A DNA stretch of 64,000 nucleotides from Chryseobacterium sp. ISL-80 (GTDB lineage: Bacteria > Bacillota > Bacilli > Bacillales > Cytobacillaceae). This document shows, piece after piece, positions 44,221 to 52,933 of the stretch. The DNA lies in NCBI GenBank assembly GCA_018613055.1, contig JAGGQZ010000020.1:248001-312000 (forward strand). Direction: 5' to 3'. The notes beneath the pieces were generated by a model that did no database searches, had not been told where the DNA came from, and saw only the letters and a program-made list of their open reading frames with translations. The position numbers and the translations under genes were made by a program. Numbering within the stretch: the first letter of the stretch is position 1; each line of letters begins with the position of its first letter.

Positions 44221-44689
44221 GGGGCTAACACCAGACGAACAGCCTCCCTGGGATCTGCTGCTTCTTGCCGATCCTTCAAGGGACATGGTATCTCAATATC
44301 TGGATGAAAGTTTGTGTTATGTTGCAAAATCGGATGCCAGTGATACGCTAGGTGTAATCGTGCTGCTTCCGATAGGAGGACACAGCATAGAAATAAAAAA
44401 CCTGGCAGTCGCGGAACCTGCTCAGGGCAAAGGCATTGGAAAAAGCCTTATTGCACACGGTACTCAAATGGCCAGGAAAATGAGGTATAAAAGCATTGAA
44501 ATTGGAACAGGCAATTCGAGCATCAACCAGCTGGCTCTTTACCAGAAAGCTGGCTTCAGAATTACCGGCATCATCCACGACTTTTTCTTGAGGAATTACC
44601 CTGAACCCATATACGAAAACGGGATCCAGTGCAGGGACATGATCAAATTGACGATGTGTTTGAGTAATGAAACCCAGGATAAATTGTAG
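44210..44689 (+). CDS. GNAT family N-acetyltransferase
   Basis: 159 residues. The acetyl-CoA pyrophosphate loop reads EPAQGKGIGKSLIAHG (Q/RxxGxG/A type), preceded by IEIKNLAVAEP and followed by LYQKAGFRITGIIHDFF, the usual GNAT C-terminal strand-helix. It looks like the YvbK/AAC(6')-like branch that acetylates small amines; the substrate is not known. Starts at GTG with AGGGGG upstream, overlapping the VanZ gene by 11 bases. Confidence 0.88.
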   Translation: MEIRGLTPDEQPPWDLLLLADPSRDMVSQYLDESLCYVAKSDASDTLGVIVLLPIGGHSIEIKNLAVAEPAQGKGIGKSLIAHGTQMARKMRYKSIEIGTGNSSINQLALYQKAGFRITGIIHDFFLRNYPEPIYENGIQCRDMIKLTMCLSNETQDKL

Positions 44690-44735
44690 CATCAGGACTA
44701 TCTTGACTTACATTATGATTTTAGCACTTCTTGAT

Positions 44736-44770
44736 GGTCACCAGTCATGTCTATTGCTGACCTCTTTTTC
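44736..44770 (+). terminator. Terminator 1 of a duplicated pair
   Basis: GGTCACCA...TGACC stem followed by CTCTTTTTC; an imperfect copy of the next terminator. Confidence 0.6.
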
Positions 44771-44786
44771 TTCTTTCCGCATTTTT

Positions 44787-44822
44787 AGGTCACCAATCAT
44801 GCTCATTGGTGACCTCTTTTTC
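44787..44822 (+). terminator. Terminator 2 of a duplicated pair
   Basis: AGGTCACCAAT (44787-44797) and ATTGGTGACCT (44805-44815) form a perfect 11-bp stem followed by CTTTTTCTC. It lies 50 bases after a similar hairpin; both close the VanZ-GNAT unit. Confidence 0.85.
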
Positions 44823-44872
44823 TCTTTTCCGGGTCTTTTGGGCGCCTATCTGTCTGAACAGATTTATTTTTT

Positions 44873-45379
44873 TTATTGATCAATCCACTCTGGCAATTGT
44901 TTATAAATCCCGATAATTTCATCCAGTTTCATTCTGACAAGGCCACTTGACGATGGGGCGACAAAATCGATTGTTCCAGCCACAACGGATTCGTCCTGCT
45001 TTCCCCATGGTATATCTTTTTTTTCGCTGTATTGCTGATAAACTCCCTTGCCAACGAAGCAAACGATTTTTGGACGGTATTCCTCGATTTTCTTTCTGAG
45101 CTCCAGCTTTCCCTCCTGGTATTCGTCTTTCGTAATTTCATCTGCTGCTTTGGTCGGTCTCGCCACAATATTCGTCATGCCGTATCCCAGTTCCAAAAGC
45201 TTGTAATCCTCAGATGATTCAAATTTTCTAGGCGTAATTCCGGCTTCATAAAGAATTTTCCAAAACCTGTTATTTGGATTGGCGTAATGATGCCCTGTTT
45301 CGGAAGAGCGTATGCTTGGATTGAAACCGACAAAGACAACATCCAGATTTCTCTTTAAATGGTCTGATAATGGCTGCAT
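44873..45379 (-). CDS. mug: G/U mismatch-specific uracil-DNA glycosylase (Mug/TDG family)
   Basis: 168 residues of the uracil-DNA glycosylase superfamily, family 2. The catalytic-site segment VVFVGFNPSIRSSETGHHYA and the C-terminal APSSSGLVRM minor-groove loop are typical; ANPNNRFWKIL is also a family block. It excises uracil or thymine opposite guanine and related damaged bases. Single gene; with exoA and the photolyase it makes three DNA-repair genes within 9 kb, though not in one operon. Confidence 0.92.
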   Translation of the reverse strand: MQPLSDHLKRNLDVVFVGFNPSIRSSETGHHYANPNNRFWKILYEAGITPRKFESSEDYKLLELGYGMTNIVARPTKAADEITKDEYQEGKLELRKKIEEYRPKIVCFVGKGVYQQYSEKKDIPWGKQDESVVAGTIDFVAPSSSGLVRMKLDEIIGIYKQLPEWIDQ

Positions 45380-45422
45380 TAGCTTTCTCCTCTCTCCATA
45401 TATATCTATCTACCTGTCCAAC

Positions 45423-45668
45423 TCACCAATACCGGGGAGGCAGCTCATTATTTTTGCTGATATTCTTAAAAATCCTTAAATGGAATAGGAATTCGTCATA
45501 GTACATCGTTTCGGCATTCTCAAATGAATATGCATCTGCAAAGTGATCTAACAGTTCGGCATCAATGCTGTCTTCTAGGCCGCTGAGCCACATTTTGTAG
45601 CCATGCTGATCATAAACAGTGGAGAGCCCTGCCCATTCGAACATCTCCTGCATCTCTTTTTCACCCAT
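45423..45668 (-). CDS. Small uncharacterised acidic protein (81 aa)
   Basis: Starts MGEKEMQEMFEWAGLSTVYDQ with AGGAGTGAT upstream. Acidic, aromatic-rich helical protein (FADAYSFENAETMYYDEFLF), ending ELPPRYW. No membrane segment. Family not recognised. Confidence 0.65.
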   Translation of the reverse strand: MGEKEMQEMFEWAGLSTVYDQHGYKMWLSGLEDSIDAELLDHFADAYSFENAETMYYDEFLFHLRIFKNISKNNELPPRYW

Positions 45669-45788
45669 TCTATCACTCCTTCCGCTCTCACCTCCATTTT
45701 CCCATACTTTTACATCCCTTATACCAAAGCTTAAATACAGGGAGTGCTTATGATAGTCAATAAGGGAAGGAATAAAGAAAAGCCAGGT

Positions 45789-46610
45789 TTATACCTGACT
45801 TTCTTTGACTTCGTATTTTGCCTCCGCAATACGTTCAGGGTGTGTATAAACATTCAGCGACCGATTCCTGATGAATCCAATAGTGGTTATCCCCAGTTCA
45901 TCAGCAAGCTTAAGGGCCAGTTCCGTTGGCGCAGATTTGGACAGTACAATCGGGCAGCCGATTTTAGCTACCTTCAATAAAATCTCTGAGGAAATTCTGC
46001 CGCTGAAAACAATCACTTTATCGTGAATCGAGATATCATTCTTCAGGCAATGCCCATAAATTTTATCGAGGGCATTGTGGCGGCCTATGTCCATTCGTGA
46101 CACGACAGGGCCGAACAAACTGCAAAGAGATGCATTATGGACTCCCCCTGTATTCTGGAAAAGTTCCGCGGATTCCTGCATTTCCTCCATAAGCCTGAAA
46201 CAATCCTCGACTTGGAGCTCTGTCCTTACCTCGTGAAGTTTTTTGGCTGTCATTGCATCTGTTGCGAATACAAATCCAGACCTGCTCGCTCCACAGCATG
46301 ATGTTAAATAACGTTTCCCCTGCAGATTCCTATAAATAGAGTTGGATCTAGAGGTTTTCACATGGACAAATCCTTCTTTCTCCTGAATCCATAAATCTTC
46401 TATATCGGTATATTTTTTGATGATCCCTTCTGAAGCGAGGTACCCTATGACCATTTCTTCAATAAAATCTGGCGTGCAGACCATCGTCACAAGCTCTTCT
46501 CCATTCACTTTCACGGTGACAGTGAATTCTGTAACAATGCTGTCTTCCAGTCTTTCGGCCTGGCCATTCCCGAACCGAAGGATTTCCCTTTTAACTTCGA
46601 CTGGTTTCAT
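45789..46610 (-). CDS. fdhD: Formate dehydrogenase accessory sulfurtransferase FdhD
   Basis: 273 residues. FdhD carries sulfur from the cysteine desulfurase to the molybdenum cofactor of formate dehydrogenase. The catalytic cysteine pair is in YLTSCCGASRSG near residue 115; GGVHNASLC, DIGRHNALDKIYG and VIVFSGRISSEILLKV are further signatures. ATG at 46610 is behind GGAGAGG. It lies about 130 bases downstream of the DUF1641 gene beyond a terminator, so it is either partly read through or transcribed alone. Its client is the formate dehydrogenase at 47287-50244. Confidence 0.94.
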   Translation of the reverse strand: MKPVEVKREILRFGNGQAERLEDSIVTEFTVTVKVNGEELVTMVCTPDFIEEMVIGYLASEGIIKKYTDIEDLWIQEKEGFVHVKTSRSNSIYRNLQGKRYLTSCCGASRSGFVFATDAMTAKKLHEVRTELQVEDCFRLMEEMQESAELFQNTGGVHNASLCSLFGPVVSRMDIGRHNALDKIYGHCLKNDISIHDKVIVFSGRISSEILLKVAKIGCPIVLSKSAPTELALKLADELGITTIGFIRNRSLNVYTHPERIAEAKYEVKESQV

Positions 46611-46687
46611 AACAGCCATCCTCTCCACATGAGTTTGCCTTACGTCATTTACTTTTAACCTATAAAAGAAAAATCAAACCAGAAAAA

Positions 46688-46729
46688 GCAGGGAGCATTG
46701 ATATCAAATGATATCAGAATGCCCCCTGC
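46688..46729 (-). terminator. Terminator after the formate dehydrogenase pair
   Basis: GCAGGG-A-GCATT pairs with AATGC-CCCCTGC, with an inner ATATC/GATAT extension. On the minus strand TTTTTC follows. Confidence 0.75.
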
Positions 46730-46739
46730 ATTATCTTTT

Positions 46740-47294
46740 TTATCGGTTCTCCAGCCTGCCATCCTTGCTCTGATGAAGATCCTGATCTTCAGGAAGCTGG
46801 GTCGTCCTTTCCAGCCCTTCCGTTTTTTCACCCATGCCTTTAAGGAATTCAAAAAGCAGTGACAGCGCACGGTTGATTTCCGGATCCTTCAGAGAACGGA
46901 CAATGTCGAAGTAACCAAGCTTGTCATCATTACTATCCCTGTAATCTGCCACTCTGGCAATCCCGGAATTCAATTTCAACAATAGCGGTTCAAGCTGCTG
47001 GACATTGATGGTTCCAAGAACACCTACCATCAGCAATAGGTTTTTTAATGTATTGGTAGCTTCAGCATTGTCCGCTGCTTTAACAAGGACGTTAAGGACT
47101 TTATCCCCTTCGCTGAACAATCCGTCCAGAAGCGACAGAACGCCGCGCTCATTCATATGCTTGATGATGTCCAGTGACTGTAAAATCGAGTCCTTGTTAT
47201 CAAGCAATGCAGTCTCAATTTCTTCAAGGTCCATTTTTCTTTTCTGTTCCTCAGTCAGCTCGATCCGTTTAATATTTGTGATTGCTTTAGCCAT
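46740..47294 (-). CDS. DUF1641 family protein, YrhD/YjgD-like
   Basis: 184 residues, all-helical. Blocks such as [40 protein letters not shown] and [20 protein letters not shown] are the DUF1641 signature. It overlaps the catalytic formate dehydrogenase gene by 8 bases, as in the B. subtilis yjgC-yjgD and yrhE-yrhD pairs. It is thought to act as an accessory or membrane-linking subunit, but this has not been shown. Confidence 0.9.
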   Translation of the reverse strand: MAKAITNIKRIELTEEQKRKMDLEEIETALLDNKDSILQSLDIIKHMNERGVLSLLDGLFSEGDKVLNVLVKAADNAEATNTLKNLLLMVGVLGTINVQQLEPLLLKLNSGIARVADYRDSNDDKLGYFDIVRSLKDPEINRALSLLFEFLKGMGEKTEGLERTTQLPEDQDLHQSKDGRLENR

Positions 47295-50244
47295 GCTGGG
47301 TCCGCTCCTTTTTCACAAGATCACCTGGGAAGACATAATCTGCACGCGCCCACTTCTTTTGGACTTGGACACCGATTTGCGGCTGTGGATTACCATATCT
47401 GAAATTGTTCCTAGGTAATGGATTGACGCCTTCATATTGAAGAATTTCCATCTTTGCTTTCGTCTCCTTATAGGCAGGAGTGTCCGTGTCCTTATCTGCA
47501 AAGCTGCTTGTCAGGAGATTGATTGCCGCGTCGCCCTGGTCATTCATTGGCAGATAGACTTCCTTCCCTTGAACTCTGTCAGTTACCACGCATCTGACCT
47601 TAAGATTGCCATATGGGGATGTTAATCTGACCAGGGTTCCATCTTTCAGGCCTCTTTCTTCGGCAAGTTCAGGTGATACTTCAAGGAAGGTTTCTGGAGT
47701 CTTCGATGAAATACCTTCTGACTTATAGGTAAGATTCCCTTCATGGAAATGCTCCAGCAAACGGCCATTATTGACATGGATGTCATATTCTTCACCAAAT
47801 TGAACCGGAATGGACCATTTTACCGGGTGAAGACGTGCTTTTCCATCAGGGAACGGGAATCCATCCAAATACAGGACAGGACTGTCAGTGCCATCCGGCT
47901 GGACCGGCCATTGAAGACTATTGTATCCCTCAAGACGTTCATAAGTGACGCCAGAGTAGATTGGCATTAGTCTTGCTGCCTCTGCCATAATTTCACTTGG
48001 ATGCTCATAAGTCCATCCCGCGCCGAGGCGATTTGCCACTTCAATCAAAATCTGCCAATCCGGTTTGGATTCACCCACTGGCTCAAACACCTGGTACAAG
48101 CGCTGAATCCTGCGCTCCGTATTCGTGAACGTGCCTTCTTTTTCAAAGCTCGGACTTGCTGGCAGTACTACATCAGCGAACTGTGCAGTTCTTGAGAAGA
48201 ACACATCCTGGACAACAAAGAAATCCAGCTTTTCATAGCCCGCCTGAACATGGTTGATGTTGGAGTCGACAAGCCCCATTTCTTCGCCCTTCACGTAAAG
48301 AGCTTTAAGCGTTCCATCATGCATTCCTTCAACCATGTCATGATTATTGATGCCTGGTTCTGCCGGAAGCTTTGTGCCCCATGCCTGTTCAAATTTTTGC
48401 CGGGCAGCATCGTCATATACCTTTTGATACCCTGGCAGTGAGTCTGGCGCGCTCCCAAAATCGCCTGCACCCTGCACGTTATTGTGCCCGCGCAGTGGGT
48501 ACGCACCAGTTCCAGGACGGCCATAATTTCCAGTAATCAGCAACAAGTTTGAAATTGCCGTACTAGTGTCACTTCCGCCAAGATGCTGAGTAACTCCCAT
48601 TGCCCATAATGCGCAAACACTGTTTGCATCATGGATACTTTTAGCGATTTCAATAAGCGTTTCTTTCGATAGTCCAGAAGTTTTTTCCGCATATTCCAGC
48701 GTAAATCCTTCCAGGCTGTCAACGTACTCGGAAAGACCGTTTACTTTATTATTCAGGAATTCTTCATCTGCCCAGCCCTGGTCGATGATATATTTTGTTA
48801 CCGCGGAAATCCAGACCAGGTCACTTCCTGCTTTAGGCCTAACGAACATGTCCGCACGGTCTGCCATTTCATGCTCCCGAAGATCAGCCACAATCAGCTT
48901 TTGACCATTAAGTTTTTGAGCACGTTTTACCCTTGTAGCCAGTACTGGATGAGCCTCGGCAGTATTCGATCCAATAATGATGACTAAATCAGCCATCGCG
49001 ATATCCTTGATGGACCCTGCATCTCCTCCGTGACCGACAGTCCTGAACAGTCCCACTGTAGCCGGGGTTTGGCAATATCTCGAGCAATTATCGACGTTAT
49101 TTGTACCGATTACTGACCTTGCAAGCTTTTGCATTAAATAAGACTCTTCATTTGTACATTTGGATGAAGTAATGAAGCCCAGGGAATCGGGACCATACTC
49201 ATTCTTGATTTCCGTGAATTTCTTTGCCATCAGGTTCAATGCTTCTTCCCACTCGGCCTCCCTGAAGCTGTCGCCTTCACGGATGAGCGGCTTAGTCAGG
49301 CGTTCCTCACTATTCACAAAGTCCCAGCCGAATTTACCTTTTATACAAGTAGAAATACCATTTGCAGGGGCTTCCACCTGTGGTTCAACCTTCAGGATCT
49401 CGCGTCCTTTTGTCCATACATCGAAGCTGCAGCCAACTCCACAGTAGGTGCAAACAGTCTTCGTTTTCTTGATTCTTGAGTCACGCATCTCTGATTCCAT
49501 ATCGGAAATGGTGAGAATGGATCCATATCCCGTTTCCACTCCCTTGGTGATCTCAATCATCGGGCGAAGTGTTTCTTTTGCTATCCCTGTCAAGAAGCCT
49601 GCTTCGCCTTCCATTCCTTTTTCCATCATGGCATTACAAGGGCAAACCGTTGAACAATGGCCACAAGACACGCAGGATGATTCATTGATCGGCACATCGT
49701 TGTCCCAAATGACTCTAGGACGATCACGATCCCAATCAATCCTCAAGGTTTCGGTTACCTGGACGTCCTGACAGGCTTCGACGCATCTGCCGCATAAAAT
49801 GCACTGATCAGGATCATAACGATAGAAAGGGTTAGATTCATCCCTTTCATACGGCTTCTGGTCAAATGGGATGCTCTGGTGATTGATTTTCATTTCCTTG
49901 ACTGTGTTATGTACCTCACAAGTCCCATTATTGTAGTCACAGACGGTACAGTAGAGTTCATGGTTATAAAGGATTTTATCCATCGCCATTGTTTGTGCCT
50001 TCTTGACATCAGGCGCAACTGTGTCAATGACATCCCCATTTTTCAGGGCGGTTGAACAGGATCTGACCATTTCCCCATTCACTTCTACAATACAGGTATC
50101 ACATGTCTCGATAGGTCCAAGGCTTGGATGAAAACATACATTTGGGACCTCAATCGAGCTGTCTGAAAGGTATTGAAGGATTGTTTGATTTCCGTCAGCC
50201 GTCACTTCGGCACCGTTGATTGTTACATTAATTTTGCCAGACAA
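47287..50244 (-). CDS. fdhF: Formate dehydrogenase, molybdopterin-dependent catalytic subunit (cysteine form)
   Basis: 985 residues oxidising formate to CO2. N-terminal 2Fe-2S domain ([17 protein letters not shown], about 36-51), a [14 protein letters not shown] histidine-cysteine cluster (99-112), two 4Fe-4S motifs ([11 protein letters not shown] at 148; [11 protein letters not shown] at 191), then the Mo domain with CTYCGVGC (265-272). The residue that ligands molybdenum is Cys391 in [12 protein letters not shown], where E. coli FdhF has selenocysteine. The gene thus does not need selB. B. subtilis yjgC/yrhE are the same type. Linked to DUF1641 and FdhD downstream. Confidence 0.95.
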   Translation of the reverse strand: MSGKINVTINGAEVTADGNQTILQYLSDSSIEVPNVCFHPSLGPIETCDTCIVEVNGEMVRSCSTALKNGDVIDTVAPDVKKAQTMAMDKILYNHELYCTVCDYNNGTCEVHNTVKEMKINHQSIPFDQKPYERDESNPFYRYDPDQCILCGRCVEACQDVQVTETLRIDWDRDRPRVIWDNDVPINESSCVSCGHCSTVCPCNAMMEKGMEGEAGFLTGIAKETLRPMIEITKGVETGYGSILTISDMESEMRDSRIKKTKTVCTYCGVGCSFDVWTKGREILKVEPQVEAPANGISTCIKGKFGWDFVNSEERLTKPLIREGDSFREAEWEEALNLMAKKFTEIKNEYGPDSLGFITSSKCTNEESYLMQKLARSVIGTNNVDNCSRYCQTPATVGLFRTVGHGGDAGSIKDIAMADLVIIIGSNTAEAHPVLATRVKRAQKLNGQKLIVADLREHEMADRADMFVRPKAGSDLVWISAVTKYIIDQGWADEEFLNNKVNGLSEYVDSLEGFTLEYAEKTSGLSKETLIEIAKSIHDANSVCALWAMGVTQHLGGSDTSTAISNLLLITGNYGRPGTGAYPLRGHNNVQGAGDFGSAPDSLPGYQKVYDDAARQKFEQAWGTKLPAEPGINNHDMVEGMHDGTLKALYVKGEEMGLVDSNINHVQAGYEKLDFFVVQDVFFSRTAQFADVVLPASPSFEKEGTFTNTERRIQRLYQVFEPVGESKPDWQILIEVANRLGAGWTYEHPSEIMAEAARLMPIYSGVTYERLEGYNSLQWPVQPDGTDSPVLYLDGFPFPDGKARLHPVKWSIPVQFGEEYDIHVNNGRLLEHFHEGNLTYKSEGISSKTPETFLEVSPELAEERGLKDGTLVRLTSPYGNLKVRCVVTDRVQGKEVYLPMNDQGDAAINLLTSSFADKDTDTPAYKETKAKMEILQYEGVNPLPRNNFRYGNPQPQIGVQVQKKWARADYVFPGDLVKKERTQHG

Positions 50245-50373
50245 AGCCTCATCTTCCTTTCTGTATATAAATCACTCCCTTTTCTCCTACCCTTTCAGGA
50301 ATAAACATTAACCATTTTTATCGGTGTTTTTTTTAAAACGCCAGCTTTGCTATAGTCGTTGCCTCTTCCACAC

Positions 50374-50402
50374 AAAAAGCCTTTTCGTTAAGAAAAGGCT
50401 TC
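50374..50402 (-). terminator. Terminator after the gene at 50433
   Basis: AAGCCTTTTC (50377-50386) and GAAAAGGCTT (50392-50401) form a 10-bp stem; on the minus strand TTTTTGTG follows. Confidence 0.75.
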
Positions 50403-50432
50403 GTTCTTATAAATCTCTTTGCCCGTGATGGC

Positions 50433-50855
50433 CTATAAAAATCTGCATGAATCTTGTTCTGCTTCTTCAGAGGCAAGGAGATAAACTGTGCTTCCCCCGG
50501 CTGTGTTTTCCTTTGTAAATCCGTAACGTTCTAATGCTTCACAGTCATTTCCTGTTAGGATAGCTGACGAATAGAGCAATGCCTGCAAATGGAATAATGT
50601 TAACTCTACTGCCTCATTAAGTGAGTGCTCAAGGGGGAGATTTTCCACTATAGATAGCCTTCCGCGGATACCGAATTCTTCCTTAGCAAACTCGATTGTC
50701 TCTGTGACCCTCTCCGATAAAGATGAAGCACTGCTAGGGATATCATTCCAATTTTCGTCAAAAACGTAAGCCTGCCATGATGATTCTTTCGCTTTGGAAA
50801 AAAACTCAATTTTAAGATATTGATCCTGATCATCAAAATAATAAATGGCTTCCAT
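50433..50855 (-). CDS. Uncharacterised small acidic protein (140 aa)
   Basis: Soluble, starting MEAIYYFDDQDQYLKIEFFSK, with AAAGGAG upstream. It contains FAKEEFGIRGRLSIVENLPL and ends SCRFL. No membrane segment or catalytic motif. Family not recognised. Confidence 0.65.
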   Translation of the reverse strand: MEAIYYFDDQDQYLKIEFFSKAKESSWQAYVFDENWNDIPSSASSLSERVTETIEFAKEEFGIRGRLSIVENLPLEHSLNEAVELTLFHLQALLYSSAILTGNDCEALERYGFTKENTAGGSTVYLLASEEAEQDSCRFL

Positions 50856-51033
50856 TGGGTCTAACTCCTTTGCTATTTTTTGATGTAGTCTTCCTCAACG
50901 GGCCAAGCTTGATGAAATGTTTTGCATAAATATTGCTATGAGGAAAATACTTTGAAAATGGAATGTGTTTGCATGATTTTTTCTGCAAAGGGAAAGTAAA
51001 AAAGAAAAGCATGAAGTAAGGAGGATAAAACTC

Positions 51034-51186
51034 ATGAAAAAAGAGCCAATAATCCCGAATAATTCTGAAGCTGAACATGAAGATCAGCACAGCATGGTGT
51101 GCAATGATCAGCTATTTTTCCAGGAATTAAGGATTGCCGCTGAAGAGGCAGAACGTGACCGTATTGAAAATGGTGAAAATGCATAA
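51034..51186 (+). CDS. Very small acidic protein (50 aa)
   Basis: ATG at 51034 follows AAGGAGG at 8 bases, and TAA lies at 51184-51186. The product starts MKKEPIIPNNSEAEHEDQHS and ends in a charged helix (IAAEEAERDRIENGENA). Highly polar, pI low. A strong terminator follows at 51189. Both signals make a real gene likely even though it is short. No family recognised; small polar proteins of this sort are common among sporulation genes. Confidence 0.6.
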   Translation: MKKEPIIPNNSEAEHEDQHSMVCNDQLFFQELRIAAEEAERDRIENGENA

Positions 51187-51188
51187 AA

Positions 51189-51219
51189 AAGAGAAAGGCA
51201 TCTTGCCTTTCTCTTTTTT
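51189..51219. terminator. Bidirectional terminator
   Basis: AGAGAAAGGC-ATCTT-GCCTTTCTCT stem with A and T runs, between the convergent genes at 51034 and 51221. Confidence 0.9.
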
Positions 51220-51220
51220 A

Positions 51221-51463
51221 TCAACTGATGAATCTGTCTCTTTCTGCAGCTTCTTCTTCACGCTGAGCTTCACGGTCTTCATACCAGAATTTAATGTGGG
51301 TCAAAATCGAGAAAACAAGGAAAAAATTCATTGTCCAGACACTGACAAACGGGGCAATTCCCCCAAAATCAATCGCTTCATATTGTTTAAGAACCATGAC
51401 AATATATGACTCAATGAACACAAGGACAAAGCCGGCCACACCTGCAATTGCCATACGCATCAT
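51221..51463 (-). CDS. Small two-span membrane protein
   Basis: About 80 residues: two hydrophobic segments (MAIAGVAGFVLVFIESYIVM; FVSVWTMNFFLVFSILTHI) separated by a polar loop, and a strongly charged C-terminal helix (YEDREAQREEEAAERDR). Start taken as ATG at 51463 behind AAGGTGG, with a TTG at 51469 as alternative. Family not recognised. Confidence 0.65.
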   Translation of the reverse strand: MMRMAIAGVAGFVLVFIESYIVMVLKQYEAIDFGGIAPFVSVWTMNFFLVFSILTHIKFWYEDREAQREEEAAERDRFIS

Positions 51464-51584
51464 TATCAATAACCACCTTATCGTTTATTCAGATTATTTA
51501 AATAATACGACTAATTATTGTTTAGCGCAACTGTTTTGTTCATTATTTTGCCACATTTACTCATTGACAATTTGTCATACTGTT

Positions 51585-51773
51585 TTATCTATTTAGCCTC
51601 TTTTGCTTGAGCATAATTTCATATGATTTTTCGATAATATCTGTCAAAACATCACCTTTGTAGATCCTGCCAATTTTCGTATTTTCTTGATAGTATTCTA
51701 CAATTTCATCTAGCTTGTCCGAGGTATCCCTGGATACCCTGACATTTAACTGAATCCTCTGGGCTTCATTCAT
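51585..51773 (-). CDS. Ribbon-helix-helix (CopG/Arc-like) protein
   Basis: 62 residues. The N-terminal strand QRIQLNVRVSRDTSDKLDEI followed by two helices (residues 16-30 and 40-55) fits a ribbon-helix-helix DNA-binding fold. GGAGGG lies upstream of the ATG. It may be an autoregulatory repressor. There is no toxin partner next to it. The gene stands alone in an A/T-rich area about 600 bases before the transposon end. Confidence 0.6.
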   Translation of the reverse strand: MNEAQRIQLNVRVSRDTSDKLDEIVEYYQENTKIGRIYKGDVLTDIIEKSYEIMLKQKRLNR

Positions 51774-52002
51774 AGAACTAACTTCCCTCCAAATCCTTCA
51801 AAAACTTCTATCTATCTCCTAGCAATTTGATATTATGTAGATATATGTCGCTAACTATACTGCAACGCCCTCTATTTTAGCATAATCCTTCGGTATAAAA
51901 AACTATGTTGTTCCAGGAATCAGTTTCCGTCCCATCCGCCAGGGTATCTTATAAATATATGCATTAAAACATTAATGCGAGAATAAAAGATGGAGATATT
52001 CT

Positions 52003-52251
52003 ATGAAACTGACAAAATGGTCATACACCAAAAGATATAATATCAAAGCTCAATTTGACATGTTCCCTAACTCCGTTGTTGTATTCCGCCAAATCAAAGA
52101 TTATTATTTCGTTTATACTGTAAATTGGGACTTGAGCGATCCTGTTGTCTCAAAAAGCGCATTAGAGGAAATGGAATTGCTTCTCAACAGTGAACTGGGG
52201 ACTCTAGACGGATACCGCCATAGAATGGGTTTCAAGCATGGTCCAGGATGA
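52003..52251 (+). CDS. Small uncharacterised protein (82 aa)
   Basis: Soluble, beginning MKLTKWSYTKRYNIKAQFDM, with GATGGAG upstream of the ATG. Rich in aromatic residues (IKDYYFVYTVNWDLSD) and ending in HRMGFKHGPG. Family not recognised. It is the last host gene before the transposon; 52252-52389 holds a GC-rich patch but no gene I can support. Confidence 0.6.
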   Translation: MKLTKWSYTKRYNIKAQFDMFPNSVVVFRQIKDYYFVYTVNWDLSDPVVSKSALEEMELLLNSELGTLDGYRHRMGFKHGPG

Positions 52252-52389
52252 TTTTTGTTTTGCAAATTACAAATGAATCTATAAATTTATTAATCCATTT
52301 TGGACTTGGATGCCCCTGGGCCTGCTAGTCCTGCGCGTAATTACCTCCTTTCGGCTCGGTTATCATTTTTATTGTGGTTCTCTATGAAC

Positions 52390-52440
52390 AAACCCAGCAC
52401 CTAATGAGAGTAAGCCGTTCGGTTGAGAGGGAGAAAACAG
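52390..52440 (+). repeat. Left terminal inverted repeat of the transposon
   Basis: Starts AAACCCAGCACCT, then a 12-base variable stretch, then CCGTTCGGTTGAGAGG and GAGAAAACAG. The mirror copy is at 58715-58763. Confidence 0.8.
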
Positions 52441-52457
52441 CAAATAACATATATTTT

Positions 52458-52497
52458 AGAGGTGTAATTAGCATGCTAATTAGCACCTCTTTTTTTC
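52458..52497 (+). terminator. Terminator inside the left transposon end
   Basis: AGAGGTG...GCACCTCT encloses the palindrome TAATTAGCATGCTAATTA, followed by TTTTTTT. It stops rightward transcription coming in from the host. The palindrome also contains a subterminal repeat (52471-52485). Confidence 0.8.
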
Positions 52498-52626
52498 GTT
52501 GATATTACAGAGGTTAATGGGCAAATCTTTACTTTTAACATTAAAATCAGCATGCTAATTAACACTACAATTAGTAAGTATACAATAATTTTTGTACTTC
52601 TGTTAATTGGTATGTTAATTGGGGTG
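52471..52626 (+). repeat. Subterminal repeats, left end
   Basis: GCATGCTAATTAGCA (52471-52485), GCATGCTAATTAACA (52550-52564) and a weaker GTATGTTAATTGGGG near 52609. A matching ACATATTAATTAGCA is found at the right end (58670-58684, minus strand). They are likely transposase binding sites. Confidence 0.6.
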
Positions 52627-52689
52627 TTAAAAATTCAGAGTTATGGTTATACTGGTTCAAAACAAGGATATGAAGGAGCATTTATAGTA

Positions 52690-52932
52690 ATGAAATTTAT
52701 TGAACCTAGAAATATCAATGCAGATAAGGTGGATTGGCTTATTTCAGAACGCGCAAGAGCCGTTGTCTCTTACTATGCTGAATACACCGAGTACACAGAA
52801 AGTGATGTTGTAGATAAACTACTCATTCATCTTCTGGAAGATGAAAACTTCATTGAATGGATTAAAAATAAACGAAACAACAAACGTGTTATCAAACAAC
52901 TAAAAATCGAGCAGTTAATGGAGGAAGACTAA
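52690..52932 (+). CDS. Small transposon-encoded protein upstream of the transposase (80 aa)
   Basis: ATG at 52690 lies downstream of GAAGGAG and opens MKFIEPRNINADKVDWLISE. A longer frame from 52552 starts inside the subterminal repeats and would add a spurious hydrophobic segment. The product is helical and charged, ending KRVIKQLKIEQLMEED; the TEYTESDVVDKLLIHLLEDENF stretch looks like a helix pair. It ends 1 base before the TTG of the transposase gene, so the two are translated together. Accessory DNA-binding role is inferred; family not recognised. Confidence 0.65.
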   Translation: MKFIEPRNINADKVDWLISERARAVVSYYAEYTEYTESDVVDKLLIHLLEDENFIEWIKNKRNNKRVIKQLKIEQLMEED

Positions 52933-52933
52933 G

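Noticed and set aside
47287-50244. Formate dehydrogenase as a second selenoprotein
   Set aside because: The key codon is a cysteine (residue 391) and no in-frame TGA is present.
52300-52380. Short peptide MITEPKGGNYAQD on the minus strand in a GC-rich patch left of the transposon
   Set aside because: It stops after 13 codons at a TAG, and no conserved product is recognisable; too weak to call a gene or a spore peptide.
52552-52689. N-terminal extension of the small transposon gene with a membrane segment
   Set aside because: It overlaps the subterminal repeats, has no binding site and gives a protein unlike the charged remainder.
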